This document shows, in pieces, positions 33,305 through 45,737 of a stretch of DNA of 64,000 nucleotides. The first letter of the stretch is position 1. Every line of letters begins with the position of its first letter. Location: contig CM055108.1 in assembly GCA_029204225.1 (NCBI GenBank), positions 3,006,672 to 3,070,671 on the forward strand, in the 5' to 3' direction. The notes under the pieces are model-generated. The model was not told the DNA's origin. It worked only from the letters and a program-made list of their open reading frames with translations, and ran no database searches. The DNA comes from Diphasiastrum complanatum (Eukaryota; Streptophyta; Lycopodiopsida; Lycopodiales; Lycopodiaceae). The position numbers and the translations under genes were made by a program.

Positions 33305-34097
33305 GTACTTGTGAGATTGAAGAAGCGAATAGAGTGTCTAAGGTTATTTCCTCTGATCTCTATTCTCCGCATTGTTGAGTGTGAGTGACTTCGAGTCTGC
33401 TAGCGATCTCTTTTACATTGCTTAAATCACCCTCTAGTTAGACAGCTACAATAGTTCATTACAGTTATTTGCTGTGTTTCCGTAAAGTTGATTTAAGAAC
33501 TGTCTTTAAACTAGCTTATTCGTCTGCGTAAATACTTTGTGTTCGGCACCCGAGTAACGTGTCACTTTGGTACAGTTTTTCCACAGTCACTGATAAAGAA
33601 GTATGTGTGCATTGAAATGGTAGTCCTACATGAGAAATTGAGTTATTGATCTATATTCGTGTTTGTAATGAAGATAAATGTTTCTAACATATTCACAAAC
33701 CATTTGAGTTCTTTAGCCATGACTGGACTGTAGTTGTTGAAGACTTCTGTCTAGAACACAATAGCTCAAGAATAAGATTAACTATTTGTCTGTTCGTTCA
33801 CATCTGCATCAAATATGACGCAAATTCTTGCTGACAACTTAATCAGACAGAGTGTAGATCATTCGTGGTGCTACTCTGATAACATTTTACTTGTAGAACG
33901 TTTTTCATTCGGTTTGATAGAGGAAGATTGTTGTTTTGTATTTGTCTTCATCACACACCCACAACAAAGGTAATACTAGCTACTTATTAAACGTCTGTTG
34001 ACAACCAGATTAACACACAACTCCATTTCATTCGCAATAAGTTAGGACTATACCAATTAAACAGCTTTTAAGTGCTATCACCTTTGGGAACGACATA
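32692..34097 (+). repeat. LTR of a gypsy-type element, with microsatellite and small insertion
   Basis: It starts TGTGACATATTTGC and ends near TTTGGGAACGAC. It matches 43260-44452 in patches: AAAGATGAAGATATGCGCTGG, AGATTGAAGAAGCGAATAGA, TCTATTCTCCGC, GAGTCTGCTAGCGATCTC and TTATTCGTCTG. It precedes a gag remnant, so it serves as its 5' LTR. A perfect AG repeat (43 units, 33214-33299) and a tRNA-derived insertion (33026-33111) lie inside. Confidence 0.75.
33026..33111 (-). mobile_element. Tiny tRNA-derived SINE-like insertion with 15-bp target duplication
   Basis: On the minus strand it carries an intact pol III A box (TGGCTCAGTTGG) and a near-consensus B box (GGTTCGAGCC) 38 bases further on. 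It ends in a perfect small hairpin (TTGG AAA CCAA). The 86-bp insert is bounded by identical 15-mers TAGAGTTAGTAAATG at 33011-33025 and 33112-33126. The related LTR at 43.3-44.4 kb lacks the insert. The target duplication points to LINE-type retroposition. There is no poly-A tail and no tRNA cloverleaf that closes properly, so it is not called as a functional tRNA. Confidence 0.75.
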
Positions 34098-34297
34098 AAT
34101 ACTACACAAATCTAGCAATTCTAGGTTGGTATATCACGACATATGCCAATTGTTGGTCCCGTTTCCGGGGATAGCCAAATAAAGTTGATACAAACTGACA
34201 ACTCCATCTCCATCCCCAGTGTATGTCAGATAGAGTTGCTCGACTAGAAAGATATTGGAAACTTTGAGACGACTTTTTCAAAAGCCTTCAAGATTTT

Positions 34298-36160
34298 TTG
34301 CAAAAAGGAGATTCGCCCTTTCAGAATTTTAACAAAACTTTCTTTGATAATCCTCTTAATCCTGAAATTTTACCCGAAAATCCTTGTCCTGGAGCTTTTG
34401 TTGCATCTGAACCAGGTTCTGAAGTTGTAAATCCAGTTCTAGATCCAAATCCTGAACCAGATCCGGAGCCTGAACTTGAACCAAAACCGAATATGGAAGG
34501 CCCTGGTCCCCGTTTCACTTCAATCTCGAAGATCAAATATGATGATTTTAAAGGAACATCTTCAGATGACGATGACAGTTATGTTTCATAGTTCGAGTCG
34601 ATTGCTAACTCGAATAACAAAGGTACTGATGCTGACAGGCTGTGGAACTTTCCTGGTCTTCTAAGAAAGCAAGCACGCATATGGTACAACCAAGTTGAAC
34701 CAGGACATGTAGCTACCTGGTTACTGCTGAAAGATGCATTTCTGAACCAGTTCAGAGAAATTAGTTATTCATCCAGAGTTCTCGGACGACTCAACACTGT
34801 GCAGAAGAAGAGTAAAGAATCTTTTCAAAGGTACGTAGGAAAAGGAAAGAATCTAATTGGAAAACTAATCGGTGTGTACCCTGTCGCGATGTAGGTCAAG
34901 TGGCTTTTGGTAGGTTTACCACCGAAGATTGATCGATACTGCAGACAAGGAAATATGACTTCTTTATCAACAATCATAGCAAGCATTGAGAACTATGAGA
35001 CTTCCAAGTTATCACACAAAAGACGTTCTACCAGATGAAATCGAAAGTCTAAGCATAACTCTAGTGGTAGTGAAGACGAATCTAAATCTGAATTCAGTTC
35101 AAGTTTTTCCAGTGACTCATCAGATACAGAAACTGATGATACAGATCAAAGGAAGAAACGAAAGTCCAAATGGAAAGAAGATAACAAATCCAATGAGGAC
35201 AAGTCTGTGACATCTAAAGTTGAAAAGCTTTGAAAAAGTAATATGGCTGATCTTAATAAGAAATTCAACAATCTGAAAGTTCAAATTTCAGAAGTTGCAG
35301 ACAAGAGACCGAAGGCTTCTTCTTCGAACTCAGGAATTTGGTGTACGAAATGTGATACATCTAGACATTCTAATGAAGATTGTAGATTTGTGAATGTAAA
35401 GTATGTCAAAGATCCTTCTCAGGTCGTGCTCTTCATATTTCAAGATCATGCGACTACCAATTATGTTCAGGGTACCACAACACCAATTCAACAAGGCAAA
35501 CCAAAGTTTGCACCAAAAAGATACAATCCACCAGAATTGGTTGGTCTTGCAATTAATGCTTTCAGTCCGACGAAACCTGTTTCGGAAAATTGTTATAACT
35601 ATGGTAAACCAGGACATTTTTTGTCTGATTGTCCGTAGCCATGGAAGCCGATCAAATATAAATTATGTTCGAATTGCAAAGAACATGGCCACAAGTATCG
35701 GGATTGTCCACAACCGCAGAAGCAAGATAGTATGATGCAGCTGTTCCAGCATACGGACGAGATGACCGACAACATTGAAATGTTGTCTGAGCAGATTACA
35801 TCTCTAGAGGCAGACAACAAGTTGCTGAATGAGCGAAATCGCCCTTTGAGCCGAATGCTCCAGCAATCAAATGACGAAGTCCAATCATACAAAGACACCA
35901 ATAAGGCATTTCAAGCCAAATCTGCATAATTGCAAAAAAAAATTGATTCTTTAAACTATGAGCTCAATAAGATCAAGGCAGAAAAGACTACTCTGTAGAC
36001 CACTCTTCAAACGGAGACTGTGAGGAGAATAAGGGCAAAATCTACCTTGCAGTTATTCAGCAGCTCTGGATCAATCCAGATTGATCCTTTGAAGCTGCAG
36101 TCTCTTTAAGACCAGATGCTGGAGAATTTTCAAGTCGAATTTCTTCTTCCGATTGAAAAC
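34298..36160 (+). pseudogene. Gypsy-type gag with zinc knuckles and coiled coil, eight in-frame stops
   Basis: One frame runs about 620 codons without a frameshift, interrupted by stops at 34589, 34892, 35036, 35231, 35636, 35927, 35996 and 36107. In order: a Pro/Glu-rich region (PDPEPDPEPELEPKP); a retrotransposon gag domain (NFPGLLRKQARIWYNQVEPG, LLKDAFLNQF, SKESFQRYV, about 34645-34860); a Ser/Asp-rich segment; three zinc knuckles, CTKCDTSRHSNEDC (intact), CYNYGKPGHFLSDC (second Cys is Tyr) and CSNCKEHGHKYRDC (intact); then a coiled coil (TSLEADNKLLNERNRPLSRM). At about 36160 it joins copia gag in the same frame. Confidence 0.72.
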
Positions 36161-37490
36161 GAGGCCTGTGATTCATTAAAAGGAATATACGAATCCAACA
36201 ACACTTCAAGGATTCTCATGCGTATAAACCAAGTACTTCAAAGTATGAAAGGAAGTGGTGAAAGTGTACAAGAGTACGTGCTAAGAATCAAATCTTTGAT
36301 CAAGCAATTGGCTTCCATTGGAGATAAAATCCAAGATCATGAACTTGTGAAAGTCATTCTTAATGGGCTAGGTGATGAGTACACTAATCTAGTCCAAAGT
36401 TTTGCCATCCAAGATCAACTTCCTACCATGGAAAAGCTCCATTTAAGTGCATTGCTAATGATATTCAACAAAGAAAATTATTCAAGTTGGGGATGCTAAT
36501 GTTGTCATTGGAAGTGTGAACATGGGCCGGTCTACCATATTAGGACTATTCCAGGTCCTTAACCGAATATGGCCATAACATTCATCACCTTTACAGATTG
36601 TGATTAGCTTAAGGGAGGAGCTTACTCAAGTGGAGTTGTGGCAGAAAAGGTTAGGCCATCCTAATTACAAGGCTATGGAGTCCATGATTTCCAAGGAGCT
36701 AGCACTTGGGCTTCCCAAATCCATATCCAAGTGTGGAAAGCTTTGTGAAGCTTGTGCCCTATCCAAGACACATAAGCAACCATTTAAGAGATCTATGAAT
36801 AGATCTTCCTCTCCTCTTGATCTCAGACACTCGAATGTACACTCATTTTCACATGTATCTAATGGTGGAGCTTCTATGTATGTAACCTTCATAGATGATT
36901 GTTCAAGATAACCTTGGATCTATATTTTGTCTAAGAAAAACTTAATAATGCTATCTCTAAGAAAGGTATTGTAGAAATTTTATCTTTGATAAATCTCATA
37001 ATGTAAAAGTGAAAGAGATTTCATCTAACTCTCATGTTGTTAAGGATCTTGCACAAGATGAGGAGGAGCTTCAAGAAGATAAAGACCTTGAGGATCTATT
37101 TCAAGATCCAAGAGTGCCAAGAAGATCTACAAGGCTCAAGGCCGAGCCATCAAGGCTCACCTACATTGAGAAGGGCAAGCAAAGGGAAGATTATCATCCA
37201 CTTACATCGTACACTTATTTTACTAGTATGCTTGAAGAACCATCTTGTTTTGAAGATGTTGTAAGCTCCCAATCTTGGAAAGACGTTATGCAAGTTGAGT
37301 TTGATGCACTAATGGAAAATCAAACCTGAGAACTTCTAAATCCTCAACATGGAAAGAAGCCACTTTCTTGTAAGTGGGTATTTAGATTGAAGTACAATCA
37401 ATATGGATCCATTAATAAGTACAAACCAAGCTAAGACTTGTAGGAAAAGGATTCTTGCAGACTAAAGGCATAGATTATGATGAACTAGCA
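36160..37490 (+). pseudogene. Ty1/copia fragment: gag, pre-integrase, RT start
   Basis: Same family as the minus-strand copia at 41-46 kb. Gag (DSLKGIYESNNTSRIL through VILNGLGDEYTNLVQSFA, 36165-36420) is followed by a deletion removing the zinc knuckle and protease. Next come DANVVIGSVNM, pre-integrase LWQKRLGHPNYKAMESM, CEACALSKTHKQPF and VTFIDDCSR (to 36910). A second deletion removes the integrase core. The integrase tail and RT start follow (PRVPRRSTRLKAEPSRLTY, LPH-type lead, SCKWVFRLKYNQYGSI, about 37110-37420). Coding stops at KGIDYDE near 37480, where inverted leader sequence of repeat Y begins. It cannot be active. Confidence 0.8.
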
Positions 37491-37920
37491 CATAGAGTCT
37501 TGATTTCTTGATCACAATAGGTCTAAACACAATATGATGAACTTTTGCCAACACCTGATATCGAAACACACTCTTGAAAAAGTCCAGAAACTTAAAATCA
37601 AGAAACCTTATCAAATTTGGGGTTTCACCAAAAATCTACATGCAAAAGCTATCTAGATATCTCATCTAATAGAATGTCCCATCCACAATCATGAGCAAGT
37701 CTTGTCTCCACATTCCAGTAAGTGGTTTAAAAAATCGGCCATCCACAAGTGATTTGACCTAAAACGATGATTGGACCACAAAGATCCCCTTTCTATACTT
37801 GAAATTGCAAGATTTGATCTAGCAACACCTCCAAATCCACATAGAATTTATGGCGCCCTCAAATCCACCTCTAGATTTGGCATAACCGCCAACTTTGGCC
37901 TACAACCTGCTCTGATACCA

Positions 37921-39764
37921 TGTGAAAAATACAAATCCAAAACACAACTAATGGATCTTAGATCTTGGGCCCTTTTGATGTGCACATCTAGATTTAGTTA
38001 CAAGATAGAATTCATCAAGATTAGCATGCTAGAATTGCATAAATCACTAAGATCTTATCATGAACATGAAAATACATTATGGTACTGTCCCTGTCGTACA
38101 AAAACAACAGCTTGTTTTCCGTCACATGTGTGGAACCTATATCAACCATAATCAACATTCTACACATAGAAAATCAAGATATCGTGTTTTAATTTATTCT
38201 ATATATATATTTTTGGAAATTTCGACTATGGTAATTCAATAATAATATTTTTGATAACTGATATCGATGGTTACTTTTTAACTATTGCATAATGATGTGA
38301 AAATTAAAATTTTGTGGTTATGAAAAAAATTGTCCTTCTCAAATAAATTAGATTTTACAACTATACTTACGATAAGTAGAAATTTCGTTTTGTTTTTTTT
38401 GTTGAAATCCAAATCCATGCTTTACCTCTGAGTTTATAGTCAAAAGGTATCGATTGAGATTTGTGTATGGTGCTAATCTTAATTAATATAGTTCATGGTA
38501 AGTCATTATCTTGGTTATGGTGATAAGATAGACATATTTGTCGACTCAACCCAAACTCCATTTTTCTTGTTAGGTAGTTTCAAAAGATGATTGATAGTCC
38601 AACAACATCTAGTGGACATAGTTTGCAAATTTGATAGCAATTGAGCTCGGCACTCAATGATAAGAAACGGTTTTGAGAGAAAAATTTGAATAAGTACTTT
38701 GATGTGTTGGGTATAACAATTTTTAAAATTTGCAAAAAAAAAAAAATCTCTCAGCTTGAAGGCTTATAAATCTAGCATTTGCTAGATTTCTAATAAGTCT
38801 GAACATCTTATAAGACCTGCCTTGAGTGAAATAAACCAATGGCTCGTACGATTTAAAAAAAGAATCAAGATGATTATCGACAATAGCCCATAAAACTAGG
38901 ATGCAAAAAATCTAGACGGAACTCAAATATGTTGCATGTGTAAGGAAGAGATGAGTTAAGGTGAAGAAAGAACAATTGGTAAAATATCAAGAGAAGACTA
39001 TCACATAATTCAATCAAGATATTGTCTCAAAGCAACATCTCAAGAATCACAAGCTAGAAAATGAAGAGATGCAATTACAACCTTATTTATGACCAGAACT
39101 AAAAGTACGTATTGAATACAGTAATGCTACAATAATTATCCACAATATTAAACTTGAGCTATAAATAATGCAAATACAAATCAATAGAATGTTGTTCTTG
39201 ATACTTTGTCACATAATTAAACATTAATTACTTGTATGGTCACATATGGACCCTTGACCAAGAGAAGAAAAATGCAAGTATGTAAATATTTAAGTATATT
39301 GTTGAATGAGTTTTTCTTGTTGAAATTTTTTTGACTCGGTGAATTTTTCAAGTAAAATATGTAAAACTCTTATGGAGAATTACGTAAGTTAGTAGGAATG
39401 ACGAGTTATGTACAAGAATACTAGAATTCACCATGGAATGAAAAATGATTTTAGAATTCATGGATGACTATGACAATTTAGCAAAAATGCAATGATATTT
39501 GTTGTGGGATTAAGGCATAAAAAAATTTAACCTTTTTTTTTTAAAAAAAAATTCAATACTTTTAGCCTAGAACCATATTTTTTTATAAATCAATTTTCAA
39601 TTTACTAAACTAATACAAAAAATGTAATTTAACAATACATTATGAAAAAAATATCTAGAGACTTAATGAAGGCATCATAATAAATTATAAAATAATATTT
39701 AAAGATGACACATGACTTTTTAAGAGCCAAATTTCATAGAAATATAAGAGGGTCCAAAATGTAC

Positions 39765-39832
<68 letters not shown>

Positions 39833-40400
39833 TGAGAGAAAATCAGATCATGAAGATCTAGTTATGTCCTTCGATGTTTAGCTATTTTGGAGAGCACATC
39901 TAGTTTCATTAAAAATGTAGAAATCATGCATCTACTACACAAAGAAGATGAAAACTCAATAAGAACTTGTCATAAACACTTAGATATGATAATTATTGTT
40001 CTTGCTCGTACAACAACAGTAATCACACGTGTTGATCTATAAACATAAGAGAAATAGCATTCTACACACAAAATTTCACTATATCAACACCAAGATGCAA
40101 AAGATGGATGTAGAAACCCAAAGAGATATATTCCATAAGAATGAATGAGAGAAGAATGAGAGAGATTAATTCCCACACTTGTATGCCTGTTTATAACAAC
40201 ATCTTGACCTATTTAGATCATGTTGCCCAAGCTTATCAACTTATGGAAGTCTACCTTATCAACATCTCTAGTTGATAAAAATAGTAAGGACACTATTTTT
40301 AGTCCTTATTGACATAAAGAAATGTATCTCTAAGTTGAAATTTCACTTTGGCCTCCAAATTGCCAAATTAGACAACTTAACTAGTCGACAATTTTTCACA
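37921..40400 (-). repeat. Long LTR (2480 bp) of repeat Y, left copy
   Basis: It begins TGTGAAAAATTGTCGAC and ends TATTTTTCACA on the minus strand. A TATA-like TTATAAACAGGCATAC (about 40187-40202) lies near its 5' end. It holds a CA repeat (39768-39828) and only a short TA run (38199-38209). The sequence after it is TGGTATCAGAGC. No ORF inside is credible. Confidence 0.75.
39768..39828. repeat. CA microsatellite in the Y LTR, left copy
   Basis: About 30 CA units. The inverted partner at 57961-57999 has about 19 GT units, so the tract changed length after duplication. Confidence 0.9.
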
Positions 40401-40675
40401 CTCCCTCTTCAACTAGTTTCACTATAGAACTTTGATCCAACTTAAGAATTATCTCCATCCTAAGTATAGACCTCTTTTCTATGGTTTTATGATAGCTTTC
40501 ATAATTGATATAGATAAAAGTGTTCATATTGGATGCTTCATTATTTCTGACATCAATTTTACATATCAAGATGAAACTAAAACACGAAGAACCAAATAGA
40601 ATGTAAATGCAATGATTCATCCATGCTTCAAACTTTCAAGTCTATGGAAACTAATAGAAACCAAACAATAAATAT

Positions 40676-41044
40676 CGAGCATCTAGGTTATGTCTCCATT
40701 TCTGGCTGCAAAACATTTAGTGTTGTTCAATCTTCCATTGTAATTGTAACATGTTCTATCATATGTGTTCAACGTAGATGATGATGTTGTGATTTGATTG
40801 CACTCTTGCTGCTTGTTCACATTTGTTCACTACTCCCTTTGATCAAAATGATGTCTATGACTCAGTTTCTGATCAGACGATGGTTGTCTTTGATGCCTGA
40901 GGAACTTGCATTATTACACTGCACTATCACTCTATTCTGAACTGTACTTCTCAGTAAACACGTGGAAACAGGCTCCACACATGTGTAATCATCCTATATA
41001 CATAAATTTGGCCTTGACCAAGCATAATTTTTGCATTTTTCACA
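40676..41044 (-). repeat. Truncated 3' LTR of the 41-46 kb copia
   Basis: On the minus strand TGTGAAAAATGCAAAAATTATG starts right after a purine stretch (TTTTGAGGAG, 41045-41054) at the end of the RNase H region. After about 370 bp it is cut by repeat Y. No second copy is found in the window. Confidence 0.6.
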
Positions 41045-41056
41045 CTCCTCAAAAAT

Positions 41057-43254
41057 CTAGCTTGATAAATCTAGCATAGATCTATCTATAACTCCAAGAG
41101 CCAATCTTAATTTTACAAATGGATCTTTAGGCAATGCCTTGGTGAGTACATCAGTAATGCAATCTGATGATGAAACATGAATAAGCTTGATCTCCTTTGC
41201 TTGCACTTTCTCCCTCACAAAATGATGTGATATGTCAATGTGCTTTGTTCGACCATGGAAGATTGGATTGTTTGCAAGTTGTTGAGCTACTTGATTATCA
41301 CAATATATGCATGGAATGTCTTCATCCTTGATCACATGAAGCTCCTCCAAAAGCCTTTTAAGCCAAAGAACCTCCTTTGTTGTTGTTGTCATAGCTTTAT
41401 ACTCAGATTCTGTTGATGAAAGAGAGATGGTATCTTGCTTTTTGGAAAGCCAAGATATAGCTCCTCCACATAAGAATGTAGCAAATGCACTTATGGATCT
41501 TCTATCCATCTTGTCACCTGCAAAACTTGAGTCCGAATATGCTCTTAAACAAATATTAGTCCTTTCATAAACTATGCCAAAGTCTTTTGTAGCCGAGATG
41601 TACCTTAACGCCCTTTTGGCACTTTTCCAATGACATATTAATGAACTTTGCATGTATTGACTCAATTTGCCAGCACAAAAACTAAGATATGGGCTAGTGA
41701 TGGTTAAGTATATCAAGGAACCAATAAGCATTCTATAGGTAGTGATGTCCTCAAAGGATGCTTCATCACTTTCCTAAAAACTTTTACACTTAGTTCCATG
41801 GGAGTTTCAACTCCTTTACAACCAATCATGCCAAATTTTGCTAAGATTGATCTAGCATACTTAAATTGACATATGAAAGTAAAATCATACTTCTAGTGAC
41901 TTTTATTCCAAGTATAACTTTTAGAATTCCTAGATCTACCACCCTAAATTCACACTAGACAAGGAAATTTTCACATCTTTGATGCCATCTAGATCATTCC
42001 CTGTGAGTATAATGTCATCAACATATAAAACTAAGATAATGATCTTCCCATCATTACATTTGTAGTACAATGATGGTTCATAAGAACTTACAACAAGTTC
42101 AATGGAAATAAGATAGGAATACAACCTTGAGTACCATGCTCTTGGTGCTTGCTTGAGTCCATAAAGAATCTTCTTCAAGAAACACACCTTGTCTTCTTCT
42201 CCATCTTTGATGAAGCCCTCGGGTTGGCACATGTAGATTTCCTCTTCCAAGAATCCATTCAAGAAAGCATTTGTCACATCAAGTTGGAAGAGCTCCCATT
42301 TGAAAGAAGTAGCAAGACATATGATTAATCTAATGGTTACAAGCTTTGCAACATGTGCAAAGGTTTCATCATAATCTATGCCTTTGACTTGCAAAAAAAC
42401 TTTTGCCACAAGTCTAGCTTTATACTTATGAATGGAACCATCTTGATTATATTTCAATCTATATATCCATTTACAAGTAAGAGGCTTCTTTCCATAAGGT
42501 AGATCAACAGGCTTCCAAGTTTGATTTTCTAACAAAGCATCAAACTCTACTTGCATAGCTTTCTTCCAATTTTGAGATTTATTTGCTTCCTCAAAACTAG
42601 TTGGTTCTTCAAGCATAGTAGTCAAGAAAGTATAAGAGTTGAGTAGTTGAGAATCTTCCCTTTGCTCCCCTTTGTCACTATAAGTGAGCCTTGATGGCTC
42701 AATCCTTGTGCTTGTTGATCTTCTTGGCACCCTTGGACTTTGAGTAAGTTTCACTTGGTCTTCATCTTCATGAAGCTCCTCCTCGGCCATAGCATGATCC
42801 TTGACAAGTTGAGTGTGGTTGGAAGTCACCTTTCCTTTGGCTTGGAGAGATTCATCAAAAAGTACATCTCTACTTACAACAACTTTCTTGGTAATAGGAT
42901 CAAATATCCTATAAGCTTTACTTTTTTCACTATAACCAACAAAGATGCAATTGTATAAAGTGGCATCTTCTTTTTTCCTTGTATCTAAAGGAATATGTAC
43001 ATAACAAGTACATCCAAAAACTTTCAAATCACTAAGATTTGGCGTTTTGCCATACATACTTCATAAGGTGTAAGTCCTATTATGGCACTATTAGTCATTC
43101 TATTGCATAGAAAGTTTGCACATAAAATAGCTTCTCCCCAAAATGAAATAGGAAGTGATGCATCTAATCTCAAAGCTTTAGCACACTCATATAGTGTCAT
43201 ATTCTTTCTCTTATCTACTCCATTTTGTTGTGGAGTATATGTGTGTGATGCCAT
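41057..43254 (-). pseudogene. Ty1/copia integrase end, reverse transcriptase and RNase H
   Basis: This is the best preserved pol here. The minus-strand reading opens with the integrase motif YTPQQNGVDKRKNM (43240-43200) and PISFWGEAI. After a frame change it gives LSDLKVFGCTCYVHIP (43057 frame), PRVPRRSTSTRIEPSRLTYS and the RT: CKWIYRLKYNQDGSIHKYKA, FQLDVTNAFLNGFLEEEIYM, LKKILYGLKQAPRAWY and the catalytic YVDD (42000-42030). A break at 41732-41936 follows. RNase H then reads SLIYLTITSPYLSF, AYSDSSFAGDK, SLSSTESEYKAM, CDNQVAQQLANNP, HIDISHHFVRE and DVLTKALPK, ending at 41057. RT and RNase H are each open for hundreds of codons, so decay is modest, but the integrase core is missing. Confidence 0.9.
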
Positions 43255-43259
43255 GAAAA

Positions 43260-44452
43260 TGTTAAATATTGACTATCAACATCAATATGGCATGATATAC
43301 TCGAAAATGAAGATATGAGCTGGTTAAGTATAAATCATAAAAATCATTTTTCAGGAATATATCTCCTAAGTACTTGCCTTGTAATTAAGGGCGAGACCTT
43401 TAAAAGGAAAAGACATTGCCTTGGATAACCTTTACTAGGTCGTCCATACGAAACGACTAGATACGAAAAGACATGTTAAACTAGAGTAACTCTAACTCAC
43501 GGTTAAGTATACCTCCTATGGTATAGTTAAACATATTTTCAGTCTAATTGTTTACTAGAGCCTTTTGCGGGAGCGACACACCTATTGTTTAAGAGGTGTG
43601 TTTGTTCGTCCCGTAGAACATATATAGATCTCACACTTCAGTCTCGATCATAGAGAGAGGAGTTTATGCATATGTAAGAGATTGAAGAAGTGAATAGAAT
43701 TCTGTGAGTTATTCTCTCTCATCTCTGTTCTCCGTAGTGCTGAGTGTAAGTGATCTTGAGTCTGCTAACAATCTCTAATGCATTTCATGAATTACTCTCT
43801 AATCAGACAGACGCTCTAGTGCATTACAGTCGTTTGTTGTGTTTTCGTAAAGCATGCTCTAAAGAACTGTCTTAAAACCATCTTATTCGTCTGTCACGAA
43901 TGCTTTCTTTTTGGCACTCGAATAATGACTATCTTTGGTACAATCTAGCACGATCATTGGATTAAGCTGTATGTATACAAATGAGATGATAGTCCATGTC
44001 TGAAGAATTGAGTTTTTGATCTGTTTTCCTAATTGGCATTGACATAAGTTTCTAACGTGTTCTAAAACTCTTCGTGTTCTTTAACCATTAAGTTGGGCTT
44101 TAGTTATTGAGGACTTCTTTTTAAAAACGAATTGTTCGCGAACGTGAATAATGAATTGTCTGCACAGTCGCAAATACATCGAACAATTCTCGATTATCTA
44201 TTGACACCTTAATCAGCCAGAGTGTAGTACTGCTATACTACTCTGATAACATCTCATCTGTAGAACGCGCTTCCTTCAATTCGATAGAGGCCAGATTGTT
44301 GTTCTGAATTTATTAACATTACCCATCCCAAACATAAGTAATACTGGTTACTTTTTAATGTCTGTCGACAACCAGAATAACACTTGAAACCACTTGTCAT
44401 AAATTGTACCAAAAACATAACTTTCTAACGTTGTCCTCTGTGGGAACGACCA
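43260..44452 (+). repeat. Solo LTR of the 32.7-kb gypsy family inside copia
   Basis: It starts TGTTAAATATTGAC and ends TCTGTGGGAACGACCA. It matches 32692-34097 over most of its length but lacks the AG repeat and the SINE-like insert. It sits exactly where the copia pre-integrase and integrase core should be: protein stops at GSVN (44453) and resumes at SHTYTPQQNG (43250). The flanking pentamers do not match, so simple insertion followed by LTR-LTR recombination does not explain it; about 200 codons of host were lost. Confidence 0.7.
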
Positions 44453-45737
44453 CGTTCACACTTCCAACCATCACATTAGCATCCAATTTGAATACCCTCC
44501 CTTGCTTGAAACCATTAGCAACACATTTTTCATCTTTCAAGATAGAACATGCTGCATGCTTGAAATATACATCTAATCCACTATCCATAAGTTGTCCTAC
44601 ACTCAACAAGTTCTTTGTAATTGAAGGTACATAAAGAACATTGTCTAGATCTACTTTTTTAGATGGTCCTAGACATAAAGGAATGGATCCAACACCTACA
44701 GTCTCACATTCTTGATCACTTGCAGTGAAGATAAATCTCTTAGAACTATTGTAAAAAAGTAGATTAGAAAAGTAGTCTTTTTGGTGAGTCATGTGGGAGC
44801 TTGCCCCACTATCAATCCACCAAGTGTCTTGATTAGATGTTTGTGATGAGGATACCATCAAAGATAGATTGCATTCTTCCTCCTCCTCCTCAAGCACAAG
44901 ATTGCCTTGATTGTCCTTCTCTTGGGCATTCTTCTTCTTGTAGCACTCTGATGCAAAATGTCCCTTTTTACCACAAAAGAAACACTTTAGCTTCTTCTTG
45001 TCCTTCTTGCTCTTGCCTTTGGAACTTGATGCTCCATCTTTTCTCTCCATCTCCATGTCTTGAGTCTTCTTGGATGGAAACTTTTTCTTCTTGCCTTTAA
45101 AGGAAAAGTTAGTTTTTTCATCACCATCATTCAAAGATAAGGAACTCATCCTACTTTTGATATGAATCATTCTACTTTCCTCACTTACAAGCACACTTTG
45201 AGGTTTTTCGATACTAGGAAGTGAATCTTGAATAGCAAAGGTTTGAAAAAGATTAGAATAATCATCTCCTAATCCATTCAAAATGATTTGAACTAACTCA
45301 TCATCTTTGATTTTATCATCTATAGAAGACAATTCCTTATTCAAAGATTTGATCCTAAAAACATAATTTTGGGCACTTTCACTACTTCCTTTCATGCCTT
45401 GAAGAATTTGATTCCTAAGCATGAGTATCCTTGAAGTATTCTTGGATCCATAGATTGCTTTTAATGAATCCCATGCCTCTTTGGATGTAGTACAAGATGA
45501 GATTTCCTTCAAAAGTTCATTACTTACATTCATTTTTATGCAATGTAATGCAACTCTACATCTCTTTTTGTACTTTACCAATTCAACACCTCCTTGAGGT
45601 TCTACTTCCACCTCAAGTACTATATGTCATAAAGATCATGGAGTACAAGCAAAGACTCCATGAACTATCCAATCAGCATAATTAGTGGATGTGAGCCTTT
45701 CACTAGCTTCAAGCAAAAAATCACCCATTGATGCCAT
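44453..45737 (-). pseudogene. Ty1/copia gag and protease
   Basis: Start ATG at 45737: MASMGDFLLEASERLTSTNY, typical of copia gag. A frameshift near 45640 precedes LEVEVEPQGG. Then a 404-codon open frame contains YKKRCRVALHCIKMNV, AWDSLKAIYGSKNTSRIL, ELVQIILNGLGDDYSNL, a basic stretch, the zinc knuckle CFFCGKKGHFASEC (about 44945-44985), an acidic run, the protease active site DSGASSHMTHQ (about 44785-44820) and VLYVPSITKNLLSVGQL. It ends where the LTR of another family intervenes. It is continuous in orientation and family with 41057-43254. Confidence 0.88.

Larger units (their letters stand above)
37228..40675 (-). mobile_element. Composite repeat Y, left copy
   Basis: It contains, read on the minus strand: a copia 3' tail (40675-40411, ending KLVEEGV and a stop), a polypurine tract (GAAGAGGGAG, 40401-40410), a full LTR (37921-40400), a perfect initiator-Met primer site (37909-37920), a leader (about 37495-37908), and then, in the opposite orientation, a copia RT fragment (37228-37490). 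The inverted partner at 57116-61395 has the same parts and the same head-to-head joint, so the joint predates duplication. The right boundary at about 40675 lies inside the 3' LTR of another copia. Confidence 0.78.

Noticed and set aside
33155-33388. Open frame across the AG microsatellite (also at 48297-48555 and 56317-56738)
   Set aside because: The peptides are pure Arg-Glu or Leu-Ser repeats with no start context or conserved flank; they follow from dinucleotide repeats.
34298-36160. Stops removed by RNA editing (known in fern and hornwort organelles)
   Set aside because: The sequence is a nuclear retrotransposon gag. Organelle-type editing does not apply, and simple decay explains the stops.
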